DNA from: Deltaproteobacteria bacterium
GTDB taxonomy: Bacteria; Myxococcota_A; UBA9160; SMWR01
Reading direction: 5' to 3'
Length of the DNA stretch: 35,145 bases
Assembly (NCBI GenBank): GCA_002729515.1
Contig: PBYF01000127.1
Coordinates: forward strand, 1 to 35,145
A program made the position numbers and the translations under genes. A model generated the notes under the pieces. It did not search any database, had not been told where the DNA came from, and worked only from the letters and a program-made list of their open reading frames with translations. Of the stretch, positions 24,333 to 34,459 are shown piece after piece (position 1 is the stretch's first letter; every line of letters starts with the position of its first letter).

Positions 24333-25541
24333 CTAGTCCGGCAGGCCGAGCACGCGCTTGGCGATGATGTTGAGCTGTATCTCGCTGGTGCCGCCCTCGA
24401 TCGAGTTGCCGCGAGACCGCAGCCACGCGCGCGTGCGCGCCAACTCGTCGGCTTCGAAACCCGGACCCTCCCAGCCCAGGCCCCGGGGCCCGGCGAGCTC
24501 GACCGCGAGCTCACAGCGGCGCTTGTTGGCTTCCGTCGCGTAGACCTTGAAGATCGAACTCTCGGGACCGGGTTGGTGACCGGCCTTGGCGGCGTCCCGG
24601 GAGCGCTGGATGGTCAGGTGGAACGCCCGGGTGTCCATCTCGGAGGCGGCGATCTTGTCCCGAAGCACCGCATCGGAAAGCGGCGCATCGTCCGGCACAT
24701 CGAGGTATTCGCGCGCGAGGTTCACGAGCGAAGAACCGGCCTTGCGTGAGCCGCCCCGAGGCGCTCCGAAGAGATCCGCGATCATGGCCCGCTCGTGACC
24801 GAGCAGCGCCTTCGCCACCGTCCAACCCCCGTCGATTTCGCCGATCACGTTCGCCACGGGGACGCGCACGTCGTCGAAGCGAGTCTCGCAGAAGGGGCTT
24901 TTGCCGCTGATCAGCTGGATGGGACGGACCGCGACGCCGGGCGTCTGCATGTCGATCAGCAGGAAGCTGATCCCCTCCTGCTTCTTGACGTCCGGGTTCG
25001 TCCGCACCAGCGCGAAGATCCAGTCCGAGAGGTCTCCGTAGGAGGTCCACACCTTCGTGCCGTTGACGACGAACTCGTCGCCGTCGCGTACCGCGCGGGT
25101 CTGGAGCGAAGCCAGGTCGGAACCGGAATCGGGCTCCGAGTAGCCCTGACACCAGCGGATCTCACCCCGAACGATCTTCGTCAGGTGCTCTTGGCGCTGC
25201 TCCTCCGTCCCGAACTGCAGCAGTACCGGCCCGATCATGGTGAGCCCGAAGCCAACGAGCGGCTCGGGCAACTGGAGCCGCTTGCGCTCCTGGTCGAGAA
25301 CCCTGGCCTCCGCCCCCGAGAGGCCCCCCCCGCCGTACTCGCGGGGCCACTGCGGAGCAGTCCACCCCTTCTCGGCACAGCGGTCCAGCCAGTCCTTCAG
25401 CTGGGGCGGATCAAAGGTCGCGCGGCGCCCGCCCCAGCCCCCCCCCGTGTCGGGGTCGAGTTCGAGACCTCGGATTTCCAGCGGGGCGTTGGCGTCGAGC
25501 CAGGCAGCGGCTTCGGTGCGGAATGTCTCGAGATCGGCCAT
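24333..25541 (-). CDS. Acyl-CoA dehydrogenase (catalytic partner)
   Basis: 402 residues from the ATG at 25541 with AGGGAA upstream. Motifs are GWTAPQWPREYGGGGLSGAE, WCQGYSEPDSGSDLASLQTR with the FAD/substrate loop, NGTKVWTSYGDLSDWIFALV, and the C-terminal RGNSIEGGTSEIQLNIIAKR with the expected catalytic Glu. It introduces the alpha,beta double bond into an acyl-CoA, passing electrons to an electron-transfer flavoprotein. The sequence type (long N-terminus, PDSGSD, IEGGTSEI) is close to FadE enzymes acting on bulky or cyclic acyl-CoAs. It is the first gene of the six-gene run through hemE-hemN-hemY and the phosphatase. The substrate is unknown. Confidence 0.92.
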   Translation of the reverse strand: MADLETFRTEAAAWLDANAPLEIRGLELDPDTGGGWGGRRATFDPPQLKDWLDRCAEKGWTAPQWPREYGGGGLSGAEARVLDQERKRLQLPEPLVGFGLTMIGPVLLQFGTEEQRQEHLTKIVRGEIRWCQGYSEPDSGSDLASLQTRAVRDGDEFVVNGTKVWTSYGDLSDWIFALVRTNPDVKKQEGISFLLIDMQTPGVAVRPIQLISGKSPFCETRFDDVRVPVANVIGEIDGGWTVAKALLGHERAMIADLFGAPRGGSRKAGSSLVNLAREYLDVPDDAPLSDAVLRDKIAASEMDTRAFHLTIQRSRDAAKAGHQPGPESSIFKVYATEANKRRCELAVELAGPRGLGWEGPGFEADELARTRAWLRSRGNSIEGGTSEIQLNIIAKRVLGLPD

Positions 25542-25572
25542 TGCGGTTCCCTGCGTGTCCCGGAAGGGCTGC

Positions 25573-25578
25573 ATTGTA
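25573..25578 (-). promoter_or_regulatory. Putative -10 for the acyl-CoA dehydrogenase/hem operon
   Basis: The minus strand reads TACAAT (25578-25573), a five-of-six match to the -10 consensus, about 31 nt before the ATG at 25541, whose leader contains AGGGAA. No good -35 is seen at the usual spacing. Confidence 0.35.
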
Positions 25579-25621
25579 GCGTGCGGTCGGCGCTCCCCGA
25601 AGGGACGTGGGGGACCTGCGC

Positions 25622-25627
25622 TAGCGT
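25622..25627 (+). promoter_or_regulatory. Putative -10 (leaderless) for ispH
   Basis: TAGCGT lies 8 nt before the ispH ATG at 25636. The intervening bases GAACCTCC contain no Shine-Dalgarno. The spacing suits a transcript beginning at or next to the start codon. Confidence 0.35.
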
Positions 25628-25635
25628 GAACCTCC

Positions 25636-26559
25636 ATGCAGGTGATTCTCGCCGAGCCCCGAGGCTTCTGCGCGGGCGTCGACCGCGCCATCGCGATCGT
25701 CGAGCAGGCACTCGAGCGTTTTGGCAAACCCGTCTACGTGCGCCACGAGATCGTCCACAACCGGCACGTGGTCGAAGGCCTGCACCGCCGCGGCGCGATC
25801 TTCGTCGAGCACCCCGCGGAGGTTCCCGAGGGCGCCGTCCTCGTCTTCAGCGCCCACGGCGTCTCTCCGGCAGTGGTCGCCGCCGCCGGTGCCCGAAACC
25901 TCCAGGTAATCGACGCCACCTGCCCGCTGGTGACAAAAGTGCACAAGCAGACTCGCCGGTTTGCGCGGCAAGACAACGAGATCGTGATGGTAGGCCACGC
26001 CGGACACGTCGAAGTGGAAGGCACCATGGGCCAGGCCCCGGAGCGGACGCATCTCGTCGAGACTCCCGAAGACGTCGAGCGGCTCGAAGTCGCAGACGCC
26101 GAACGGCTGGCCTGCGTCACCCAGACCACCCTGTCCGTCGACGACACGCACGACGTGCTCTCTGCGCTCCAGCGGAGATTCCCGGCAATCCATCTGCCGA
26201 AGAGAGACGACATCTGCTATGCGACGCAGAATCGACAGGACGCCGTCAAACAGCTTGCCGAAGGCACGGACCTGGTGCTCGTGGTGGGCTCACTGGCCTC
26301 CTCGAATAGCAACCGTCTGGTCGAGGTCGCGGTCAAGTGCGGCGTCACCGCCCACCTGGTCCAGGATGCGAGCGAGATCGAGCCCGGCTGGCTGAAGGGT
26401 GTGCAGCGGATCGCTGTCAGTGCCGGCGCCTCGACGCCGGAGGAACTGATACAGAAGGTGCTGGAACGGCTGGGCGAATTCGCGCCCGGAATCGAGATCG
26501 AGCGCCCCCCCGCTGTCGACGAGGGAATGGTCTTCCCGCTCCCGCCCCCGCTCCGATAG
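25636..26559 (+). CDS. ispH: 4-hydroxy-3-methylbut-2-enyl diphosphate reductase
   Basis: 307 residues. It performs the last step of the MEP isoprenoid pathway, making IPP and DMAPP. The three iron-sulfur cysteines are C12 (EPRGFCAGV), C96 (DATCPLVTK) and C194 ([14 protein letters not shown]). Substrate-site residues H41 ([10 protein letters not shown]), H124 and E126 ([12 protein letters not shown]) are present, as is [14 protein letters not shown]. Length and motif spacing match E. coli IspH. It is a single gene divergent from the acyl-CoA dehydrogenase operon and convergent with clpA. Confidence 0.97.
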   Translation: MQVILAEPRGFCAGVDRAIAIVEQALERFGKPVYVRHEIVHNRHVVEGLHRRGAIFVEHPAEVPEGAVLVFSAHGVSPAVVAAAGARNLQVIDATCPLVTKVHKQTRRFARQDNEIVMVGHAGHVEVEGTMGQAPERTHLVETPEDVERLEVADAERLACVTQTTLSVDDTHDVLSALQRRFPAIHLPKRDDICYATQNRQDAVKQLAEGTDLVLVVGSLASSNSNRLVEVAVKCGVTAHLVQDASEIEPGWLKGVQRIAVSAGASTPEELIQKVLERLGEFAPGIEIERPPAVDEGMVFPLPPPLR

Positions 26560-26581
26560 GTCGCCGATCCCGAAGGGCAGG

Positions 26582-28839
<2,258 letters not shown>

Positions 28840-28843
<4 letters not shown>

Positions 28844-29190
28844 TCTTTCTCCACGCCCGCGCGCAGGGGGTGACCCCGCTGCTCGGCGGTAGCATGTACC
28901 TGGGCCACCTTGGTCTCCGCCACATCGAGCAGGAAGACACCGGCAACGCCCAGCCCGTTCTTGTGGATCGCCAGCATGATGGCAGTCGCCTCAGAGGGCC
29001 CTTTCCCGAAGATCTGCTCCAGGACCGCCACGACGAACTCCATCGGAGTGTAGTCGTCGTTGTAGAGGATCACCTTGTAGCGCGGCGGCCGCGCCACCTT
29101 CTTGCGGGTCGCCGTGGCGACCCCACCCTCGCGCCGCGGATCTCCCACCGGGGGCCCGCCCGGTCCCGGCCCCTCGGGCTCGTTCGCCAT
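28840..29190 (-). CDS. clpS: ATP-dependent Clp protease adaptor ClpS
   Basis: 116 residues. A Gly/Pro-rich flexible N-terminal extension (~35 residues) precedes the core PPRYKVILYNDDYTPMEFVV. The N-D-D motif and the histidine of LAIHKNGLGVAGVF form the N-degron pocket. DVAETKVAQVHATAEQRGHP completes the fold. It delivers N-end-rule substrates to ClpA. The start has no Shine-Dalgarno; a TATCCT hexamer lies 7 nt upstream. Confidence 0.96.
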
Positions 29191-29197
29191 GCCCGAA

Positions 29198-29203
29198 AGG
29201 ATA
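29198..29203 (-). promoter_or_regulatory. Putative -10 (leaderless) for clpS-clpA
   Basis: The minus strand reads TATCCT (29203-29198), 7 nt before the clpS ATG at 29190, with no ribosome-binding sequence between. It shares the 36-bp divergent gap with the element for the downstream acyltransferase. Confidence 0.35.
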
Positions 29204-29214
29204 GCGGCGGGCGT

Positions 29215-29220
29215 TAGACT
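29215..29220 (+). promoter_or_regulatory. Putative -10 (leaderless) for the DUF482 gene
   Basis: TAGACT lies 6 nt before the ATG at 29227. The intervening GGGGCG is G-rich but too close to the start for a normal ribosome site. Confidence 0.33.
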
Positions 29221-29226
29221 GGGGCG

Positions 29227-30396
29227 ATGCCTGCGTTTGAACTCGCCTCGGGCGTCTCCTCACTGCCCCCCGAAGAGTGGAACGCGCTCGTCGGGGAGGA
29301 GTCCCCATTCCTCGAATGGGAATGGCTGGCCTCTCTGGAAGATGCGGGCTGTGTCGGGCCCGAAACGGGCTGGCAGGCCCGGCCACTGGTGGCCCGGGAG
29401 AACGGGCGCCTGGTGGCCGCCTGCCCGGTCTACGTCAAGGGACACTCCGAGGGCGAGTTCGTCTACGACTGGGCCTGGGCTGACGCCGCCGAGCGGGCCG
29501 GTATTCACTACTACCCGAAGCTGCTCGTCGGAGTGCCCTTCACCCCGGTTGGCGGCGCGCGTTTCCTGGTGGCGCGGGGTCAGGACCGCCACCTCTGGAT
29601 CGAACAGATGGCTTCGGCGCTCCGCGAGATCTGCCTCACCAACGAGTTCTCGGGGGTGCACGTCAATTTCTGCAGCGAGGAAGAAATCGCGACCGCAGAC
29701 GAAAACCGCTTCCTAAAGCGCGTCGGCATCCAGTACCACTGGCACAATCGAGGCTACGAATCCTTCGACGATTGGCTCGGCGTCTTCCGCAGCAAACGCC
29801 GCAACCAGATCCGCCGGGAGAGGCGCGCGCTGCTCGAAGACGGCGTGCGCATCTCGGTGCTCACCGGGCCAGACATCGAGGATGAGATCTTCGAATCCAT
29901 GTTCCGCTGCTACCTCGCGACGATCGGGTCCCGCGCCTGGGGCCGCCAGTATCTGAACCGCCGCTTCTTCGACCTCCTGGCCGAGCGATTCCGCCATCGG
30001 CTGTGCTTCGTGGTGGCGCGTCGCGGCGACGAGGTGCTGGCCGGCACGACCAATGTCGTGAAGGGCAACCGCTTCTACGGCCGCTACTGGGGTGCGCTCC
30101 GCCCGCTGCGCCACCTGCATTTCAACGTCTGCTACTACGCACCGGTCGAGTGGTGCATCGAGCGAGGCCTCGACTGCGTCGAGCCCGGGGCCGGTGGAGA
30201 CTACAAGTGGCTGCGCGGCTTCGACGCAACGCCGACCTTCAGCCTGCACTTCCTCGCCCAACCGCGCCTCGCAGGGGCCGTCGGGCGCTTCCTCGAGGCC
30301 GAGCGTGCCCAGGCACGGGAGGTGATCGCCAGACTCGATCGCGCGAGCCCGGTCAGCCGAACGTTTCGCTCAGGAACCCGACGACCGCGGCGTTGA
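29227..30396 (+). CDS. DUF482/FemAB-like GNAT acyltransferase
   Basis: 389 residues. The start is typical of PF04339 (LPPEEWNALVGEESPFLEWE, WLASLEDAGCV). The body includes SEGEFVYDWAWADAAERAGI, HYYPKLLVGVPFTPVGGARF, FRSKRRNQIRRERRAL, GRYWGALRPLRHLHFNVCYY and EPGAGGDYKWLRGFDATPTF, the strongest family signature. These proteins have a double GNAT fold like FemAB aminoacyltransferases and are annotated as peptidoglycan-related, but the reaction is unproven. No signal peptide is present. The last 44 bp overlap the 3' end of the convergent alpha/beta hydrolase. Confidence 0.92.
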   Translation: MPAFELASGVSSLPPEEWNALVGEESPFLEWEWLASLEDAGCVGPETGWQARPLVARENGRLVAACPVYVKGHSEGEFVYDWAWADAAERAGIHYYPKLLVGVPFTPVGGARFLVARGQDRHLWIEQMASALREICLTNEFSGVHVNFCSEEEIATADENRFLKRVGIQYHWHNRGYESFDDWLGVFRSKRRNQIRRERRALLEDGVRISVLTGPDIEDEIFESMFRCYLATIGSRAWGRQYLNRRFFDLLAERFRHRLCFVVARRGDEVLAGTTNVVKGNRFYGRYWGALRPLRHLHFNVCYYAPVEWCIERGLDCVEPGAGGDYKWLRGFDATPTFSLHFLAQPRLAGAVGRFLEAERAQAREVIARLDRASPVSRTFRSGTRRPRR

Positions 30397-31246
30397 ACGC
30401 GTCGTTGCGATCACCGGCGACCATGTGGCCCGCACCGGAGACGTCGACGTAGCGCGCGTGCGGCACTGCATCGAGAAGTTCCTGCGCCCCCTCTTCCGCG
30501 ACCACGTCGCTCGCCCGCCCGCGGATGAGGAGCACCGGGACCCGCAAGCTGCGCGCCGCTTCCAGCATGCGATCCGAGCTGTGGAATTCTCCAATCGTCC
30601 TGTGCTCTCGGAGCCCCTCGATGCTCCCCAGCCGCTCCCGGTTGATGAAGGCCGGGTCCCAGTGCCAGCGCCAGCGCCCGTCGGGATCGTGGCGAAGGTT
30701 CTTGCGCAGCCCGGACAGATCCGTTGGGCGCCCGCGGTGCTGCCGGTAGCCCGCTACGGCTTCCGCAGCCTCATCGAGGCTCGTGAACCCATCCGGCTTC
30801 GCGAGCATGAACGATACGATGCGCTCGACACCCCGCGGCTCGATGCGCGGCGCGATGTCCACGAGAACGACACCGGCGAGCACCCCCGCCTCCTCCCCCT
30901 CGGCAAGCAGCGCCGCCATTCCGCCGAGCGACGCGCCGACCACCACCGGCGGTTTCGGGAGGACCCGGGCGACAGCGCGAAGGTCGGCGGCAAAATGATC
31001 GGGGAGATAGGACCCGTCCGGGGCCCAATCACTCTCGCCGTGCCCCCGCAGATCGAGCGCGATCGCCCGCCACCCGGAAAGGGCCAGTTCACGGCCAGCG
31101 CCTGCCCACGAGTGGCGCGTCTGGCCACCGCCGTGGAGCAGCACCACCGGGCGCGCGCAGGGATCGCCCCAGGCTTCTCCGCGGAGCATGACCCCGCCGT
31201 GACCTGCGAATGCGACCGGACGGCTATCGTCTCGCTCTGCCGTCAC
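30353..31246 (-). CDS. Alpha/beta hydrolase
   Basis: 297 residues from the GTG at 31246, which has GAGG just upstream; the open frame above it is Arg/Ser/Pro-rich and looks non-coding. Motifs are the oxyanion loop VVLLHGGGQTRHSWAGAGRE, RAIALDLRGHGESDWAPDG, the nucleophile elbow GASLGG, and the C-terminal histidine in VDVSGAGHMVAGDRND. A cap region contains YRQHRGRPTDLSGLRKNLRH. It is a cytosolic esterase- or C-C-hydrolase-like enzyme; the substrate cannot be told from sequence. It converges on the DUF482 gene and is divergent from the badH/badI-like genes. Confidence 0.88.
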   Translation of the reverse strand: MTAERDDSRPVAFAGHGGVMLRGEAWGDPCARPVVLLHGGGQTRHSWAGAGRELALSGWRAIALDLRGHGESDWAPDGSYLPDHFAADLRAVARVLPKPPVVVGASLGGMAALLAEGEEAGVLAGVVLVDIAPRIEPRGVERIVSFMLAKPDGFTSLDEAAEAVAGYRQHRGRPTDLSGLRKNLRHDPDGRWRWHWDPAFINRERLGSIEGLREHRTIGEFHSSDRMLEAARSLRVPVLLIRGRASDVVAEEGAQELLDAVPHARYVDVSGAGHMVAGDRNDAFNAAVVGFLSETFG

Positions 31247-31487
31247 GGCCTCGCTCGTGTGCGTCGTTCGACTCCCGGTACCCGAGGGAATCCGGGGCGG
31301 GTCTCGCACGGTAGCGCAACCCAAGAGCCGGCAGCCGTGGAGCACGGGACCCCGGGCAGGGACCCGCGATTCGCGGCGTGCTGTACACCTGAGAGCGAGC
31401 GGGCTGGCTGGCAAAATCACCTGATGGGCTCTGTACCGGACACTTCGAATGCGACTGAGCACTCGACGGTCTCTCGAATCGCTGAGC

Positions 31488-31493
31488 TAGAGT
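31488..31493 (+). promoter_or_regulatory. Putative -10 (leaderless) for the badH/badI-like operon
   Basis: TAGAGT lies 6 nt before the ATG at 31500, with CGAACG between and no Shine-Dalgarno. The 253-bp gap upstream (31247-31499) holds no other clear signal or gene. Confidence 0.35.
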
Positions 31494-31499
31494 CGAACG

Positions 31500-32228
31500 A
31501 TGGCAGAACGCAGCGACCCCGGCCTCGAGGGCCAAATCGCCGTCGTTACGGGCGGCGCCTCCGGGATCGGGCGCGCTGCGGTCGACCTGCTCGAAGCCGC
31601 CGGCGCCCGCGTATTCGTCGCCGACCTGAACGAATCCGATGGGCCGGGCGAGTTCATCTGCACCGATGTGACCGTTGATGCGGCGATTGAGGCGTTGTCC
31701 GAGACGGTCCTGGAACGAGCGGGTGCACCCCATGTCCTGGTCAACGCCGCGGGTTGGGACGAGATCCGACCGTTCGTCGAGAGCGACTTCGAGTTCATCG
31801 AGCGAATCGTCAGAATCAACCTGCTCGGCTGCATGAAGGTGACTCGCTGCTTGCTGCCCGCAATGCTCGAAGCTGGCCGCGGAAAGGTCGTAAACGTGGC
31901 GAGCGACGCGGGGCGTGTCGGCTCGAGCGGTGAGACCGCCTATGCCAGCGCCAAGGGCGGCGTCATCGCGTTTACCAAGTCGGTGGCACGCGAAACCGCG
32001 CGCGGGCCCCTGCACGTGAACTGTGTCTGTCCCGGCCCGACGGACACTCCGCTTTTCGCATCGCTACCCGAGAAGCTTCGCGGTGCCCTGGAGCGCGCGA
32101 TTCCCTTCCGGCGCCTGGCACGGCCAGAGGAGGTGGCCGAAGCGATCCTTTTCTTTGCGAGCCGCCGCTCCGACTACGTGACGGGACAGGTCATGAGTGT
32201 GAGCGGCGGCCTCACCATGGCGGGTTGA
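31500..32228 (+). CDS. badH: SDR-family dehydrogenase, BadH-like (2-hydroxycyclohexanecarboxyl-CoA dehydrogenase)
   Basis: 242 residues. It is a classical short-chain dehydrogenase with NAD-binding VVTGGASGIGRAA, VADLNESD, and the catalytic S/Y/K in VASDAGRVGSSGETAYASAK. VNAAGWDEIRPF, VCPGPTDTPLF and GQVMSVSGGLTMAG closely follow BadH of Rhodopseudomonas as I recall it. BadH oxidises 2-hydroxycyclohexanecarboxyl-CoA to the 2-keto form. The next gene is BadI-like and starts 1 bp after this stop, which strengthens the call. A different ring or hydroxyacyl-CoA substrate cannot be excluded. Confidence 0.75.
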   Translation: MAERSDPGLEGQIAVVTGGASGIGRAAVDLLEAAGARVFVADLNESDGPGEFICTDVTVDAAIEALSETVLERAGAPHVLVNAAGWDEIRPFVESDFEFIERIVRINLLGCMKVTRCLLPAMLEAGRGKVVNVASDAGRVGSSGETAYASAKGGVIAFTKSVARETARGPLHVNCVCPGPTDTPLFASLPEKLRGALERAIPFRRLARPEEVAEAILFFASRRSDYVTGQVMSVSGGLTMAG

Positions 32229-32229
32229 G

Positions 32230-33015
32230 ATGGAGTACCAGGACGTCTGCTACGAGGTCGACGGACCGAATGCAATCGTCACAATCGACCGACCGGAGCG
32301 CCTCAACGCGTTCCGTGGCCGCACCATCGGCGAGCTCCTGCACGCGTTCAAACGCGCCTGGGCAGACGCGCGGGTCGCCTGCGTGATCTTCACCGGCGCA
32401 GGAGAGCGGGCCTTCTGCGCGGGTGGCGACCAGAAGGAGTACGCCGAATCGGGTGGCTACGGCACCAGCGAAAACGGCCTCTGGGAACTCGAGGAGCTTC
32501 AGCAGACGATCCGGAACATCCCGAAACCCGTGATCGCGGCCGTCAACGGGGTCGCAATCGGTGGTGGCCACGTCCTCCAGGTCATCTGCGACGTGACGAT
32601 AGCCGCCGAGCACGCGCGCTTTGGTCAGGCCGGGCCCCGGGTTGCGTCCTTCGACGCCGGCTTCGGCACCGCCTACCTGGCGCGCATCGTCGGAGAGAAA
32701 CGCGCCCGGGAGATCTGGTTCTTCTGCCGTCAGTACGACGCAGAGACCGCTCTTGCGTGGGGTCTGGTCAACAAGATCGTGCCATCCGAGCGGCTCCTCG
32801 AAGAGGCGAAGGCCTGGGGCCGGGACACAGCGGCGCTTTCGCCAACGGCGATCCGCTTCCTCAAGGCCGCGTTCAACGCCGATAGCGACCACATCGCCGG
32901 GCAGGGAAAGCTCGCTTTTGCCGGTCTCGACGCATTCGCGCCCAGCGCGGAGTCCGAAGAGGGCCACCGAGCATTTGCCGAGAAGCGCGTTCCAGACTTC
33001 TCGCGCTTTCGGTAG
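32230..33015 (+). CDS. badI: Crotonase-family ring hydrolase, BadI/MenB-like
   Basis: 261 residues. The crotonase fold shows RPERLNAFRGRTIGELLHAF, GERAFCAGGDQKEYAES, VNGVAIGGGHVLQVICDVTI, FGQAGPRVASFDAGFGTAYL, ARIVGEKRAREIWFFCRQYD and EKRVPDFSRFR. BadI (2-ketocyclohexanecarboxyl-CoA hydrolase) and MenB (dihydroxynaphthoyl-CoA synthase) are close relatives, and this protein has features of both; LKAAFNADSDHIAGQ is rather MenB-like. Coupling to a BadH-like dehydrogenase and the absence of other men genes favour hydrolytic opening of an alicyclic ring to pimelyl-CoA-like products. Confidence 0.72.
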   Translation: MEYQDVCYEVDGPNAIVTIDRPERLNAFRGRTIGELLHAFKRAWADARVACVIFTGAGERAFCAGGDQKEYAESGGYGTSENGLWELEELQQTIRNIPKPVIAAVNGVAIGGGHVLQVICDVTIAAEHARFGQAGPRVASFDAGFGTAYLARIVGEKRAREIWFFCRQYDAETALAWGLVNKIVPSERLLEEAKAWGRDTAALSPTAIRFLKAAFNADSDHIAGQGKLAFAGLDAFAPSAESEEGHRAFAEKRVPDFSRFR

Positions 33016-33023
33016 GAAGAGGC

Positions 33024-34352
33024 GTGCAGCGGTTCGGCACACGCATCCGAAGACGGACCAGCCGGTGGGCTCTGCTGGTTGCGGCCGGCTGCTCCGTAGC
33101 CTGCAGCGAAGCGGCTCAGCGGCCGGGCGGCCGGGCGCTGGTGATCGGGATCGACGGAATGAGTCCGGTTCTGGTCGAACGCATGCTTCGCGAGGGCGAA
33201 CTCCCCCATCTCGCGGAGCTGGCAGAACGGGGATCCTGGGGGCGCCTGCGCTCGCTCAAGCCGATCCTCTCCCCGCGCATCTGGACCTCCATGGCAACGG
33301 GCAAGCTCCCCGCGGAGCATGGCATCGAGCACTTTGCCCGGATCGACGCCGACGGCACACCCCGGCTCTACTCGAGCCTCGACCGGCGTGTACCCGCGGT
33401 ATGGAATATCGCCAGCAGCGCCGGTTTTAGCGTCGGAGTCGTCAACTGGCTCATGACCCACCCGCCGGAACGGGTGCGCGGCGTGATGATCTCCGACCAC
33501 GCGGCGCCCGGGGCGCTGGCCGGACGCTTGGGGCTAGCGGCAGGGGTTCTGAAAACTCCTCAAAAAAAGATCGAGGGGGCGAGCCGTGAAGCGGTCTTCA
33601 CGCATCCGGCCGCTTGGGCCGAGCGCTTCACAGCACTGGGCACGGCAGCGTCTCCCTTGACGAAGGTCCCCAACCCCTTTGCCGCACCTCCCCCGGGCAA
33701 GGGCCGGCTCCTTTGGGAGCGCCTGGCCAACATCGCAGCACGCGACGAACACGTCGTGCGGGCCGCGCTCGAAATCGATGCCGAGCTGCGGCCCGACCTC
33801 CTCTTGGTCTACGTGAACGGCGTCGACGCCGTCTCGCATTTCTTCTGGCCGAGCGTCGCACTCGATGGCCCGGACCCGCCTGCACACCGGCAGCCGGCAG
33901 CACCCTTGGCGCGTCAGCGAGCAGCGCTATACGCCACCTATCGCTTCGCCGACGCGCTCGTCGGCGTGCTCCTGCGCGGCTTCGGCACACAGGACCTGGT
34001 GCTCGTCGTCTCCGACCACGGCTTCGAGAACGCCCGCCCGGGCGACCCGAGTTCCGGGGTGCACGTCACGGAGCAGGCGATCGATGGGATCGTCTTCGCC
34101 GCGGGGCCCGGTGTGCCGTCTGGAGGCCAGGTTCGCAACATGTCGGTGACGGACATTGCCCCGACGTTGCTGGCGTGGCTGGGTCTCGCCGTGGGAAGCG
34201 ACATGAGTGGCCGGGTCGCAGACTTCCTGCCAATAGAGACGGGCCGGATCCGCAGCTGGGACGATCTCCCGGTCGAACATGTGGGTGGAAAGGAGTCAGG
34301 AGCGGAAGACGTGATCGTCGAGCAACTGAGGGCGCTTGGCTACCTCGAGTAG
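33024..34352 (+). CDS. Exported type I phosphodiesterase / nucleotide pyrophosphatase (alkaline phosphatase superfamily)
   Basis: 442 residues from a GTG with AGGAAGAGGC upstream, 8 bp after the badI-like gene. The N-terminus is a signal peptide (RWALLVAAGCSVACSEA), possibly a lipoprotein at C23 or C27, though neither lipobox is ideal. Metal and catalytic motifs are VIGIDGMSP (D44), LSPRIWTSMATGKLPAEHGI with the Thr/Ser nucleophile region, NWLMTHPPE, LVYVNGVDAVSHFFWPS, and VVSDHGFENARPGDPSSGVH. VTDIAPTLLAWLGL is the usual ending of the fold. It hydrolyses phosphodiester, phosphate or sulfate esters outside the cytoplasm; the substrate is unknown. A strong terminator follows. Confidence 0.9.
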   Translation: MQRFGTRIRRRTSRWALLVAAGCSVACSEAAQRPGGRALVIGIDGMSPVLVERMLREGELPHLAELAERGSWGRLRSLKPILSPRIWTSMATGKLPAEHGIEHFARIDADGTPRLYSSLDRRVPAVWNIASSAGFSVGVVNWLMTHPPERVRGVMISDHAAPGALAGRLGLAAGVLKTPQKKIEGASREAVFTHPAAWAERFTALGTAASPLTKVPNPFAAPPPGKGRLLWERLANIAARDEHVVRAALEIDAELRPDLLLVYVNGVDAVSHFFWPSVALDGPDPPAHRQPAAPLARQRAALYATYRFADALVGVLLRGFGTQDLVLVVSDHGFENARPGDPSSGVHVTEQAIDGIVFAAGPGVPSGGQVRNMSVTDIAPTLLAWLGLAVGSDMSGRVADFLPIETGRIRSWDDLPVEHVGGKESGAEDVIVEQLRALGYLE

Positions 34353-34392
34353 CGGAATCCCCCTTCTGCAAAAACAGGGACCCCAAAACGCA

Positions 34393-34432
34393 AGACACCC
34401 CGAGTCTTAACGACCCGGGGCGTCTCGTTTTT
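34393..34432. terminator. Bidirectional rho-independent terminator
   Basis: AGACACCCCG (34393-34402) and CGGGGCGTCT (34416-34425) form a 10-bp stem with one A-C mismatch and a 13-nt loop. On the plus strand it is followed by CGTTTTT, ending the phosphodiesterase operon. On the minus strand the stem is followed by TGCGTTTTG, so it can also end the PEP-CTERM gene transcript. Confidence 0.85.
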
Positions 34433-34459
34433 CATCCTACTGGCGAAGGCAATGCCTCG

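Noticed and set aside
31247..31462. 72-codon N-terminal extension of the alpha/beta hydrolase.
   Set aside because: Its composition is Arg/Ser/Pro-rich shadow-like and it has no ribosome site; the hydrolase fold starts after the GTG at 31246.
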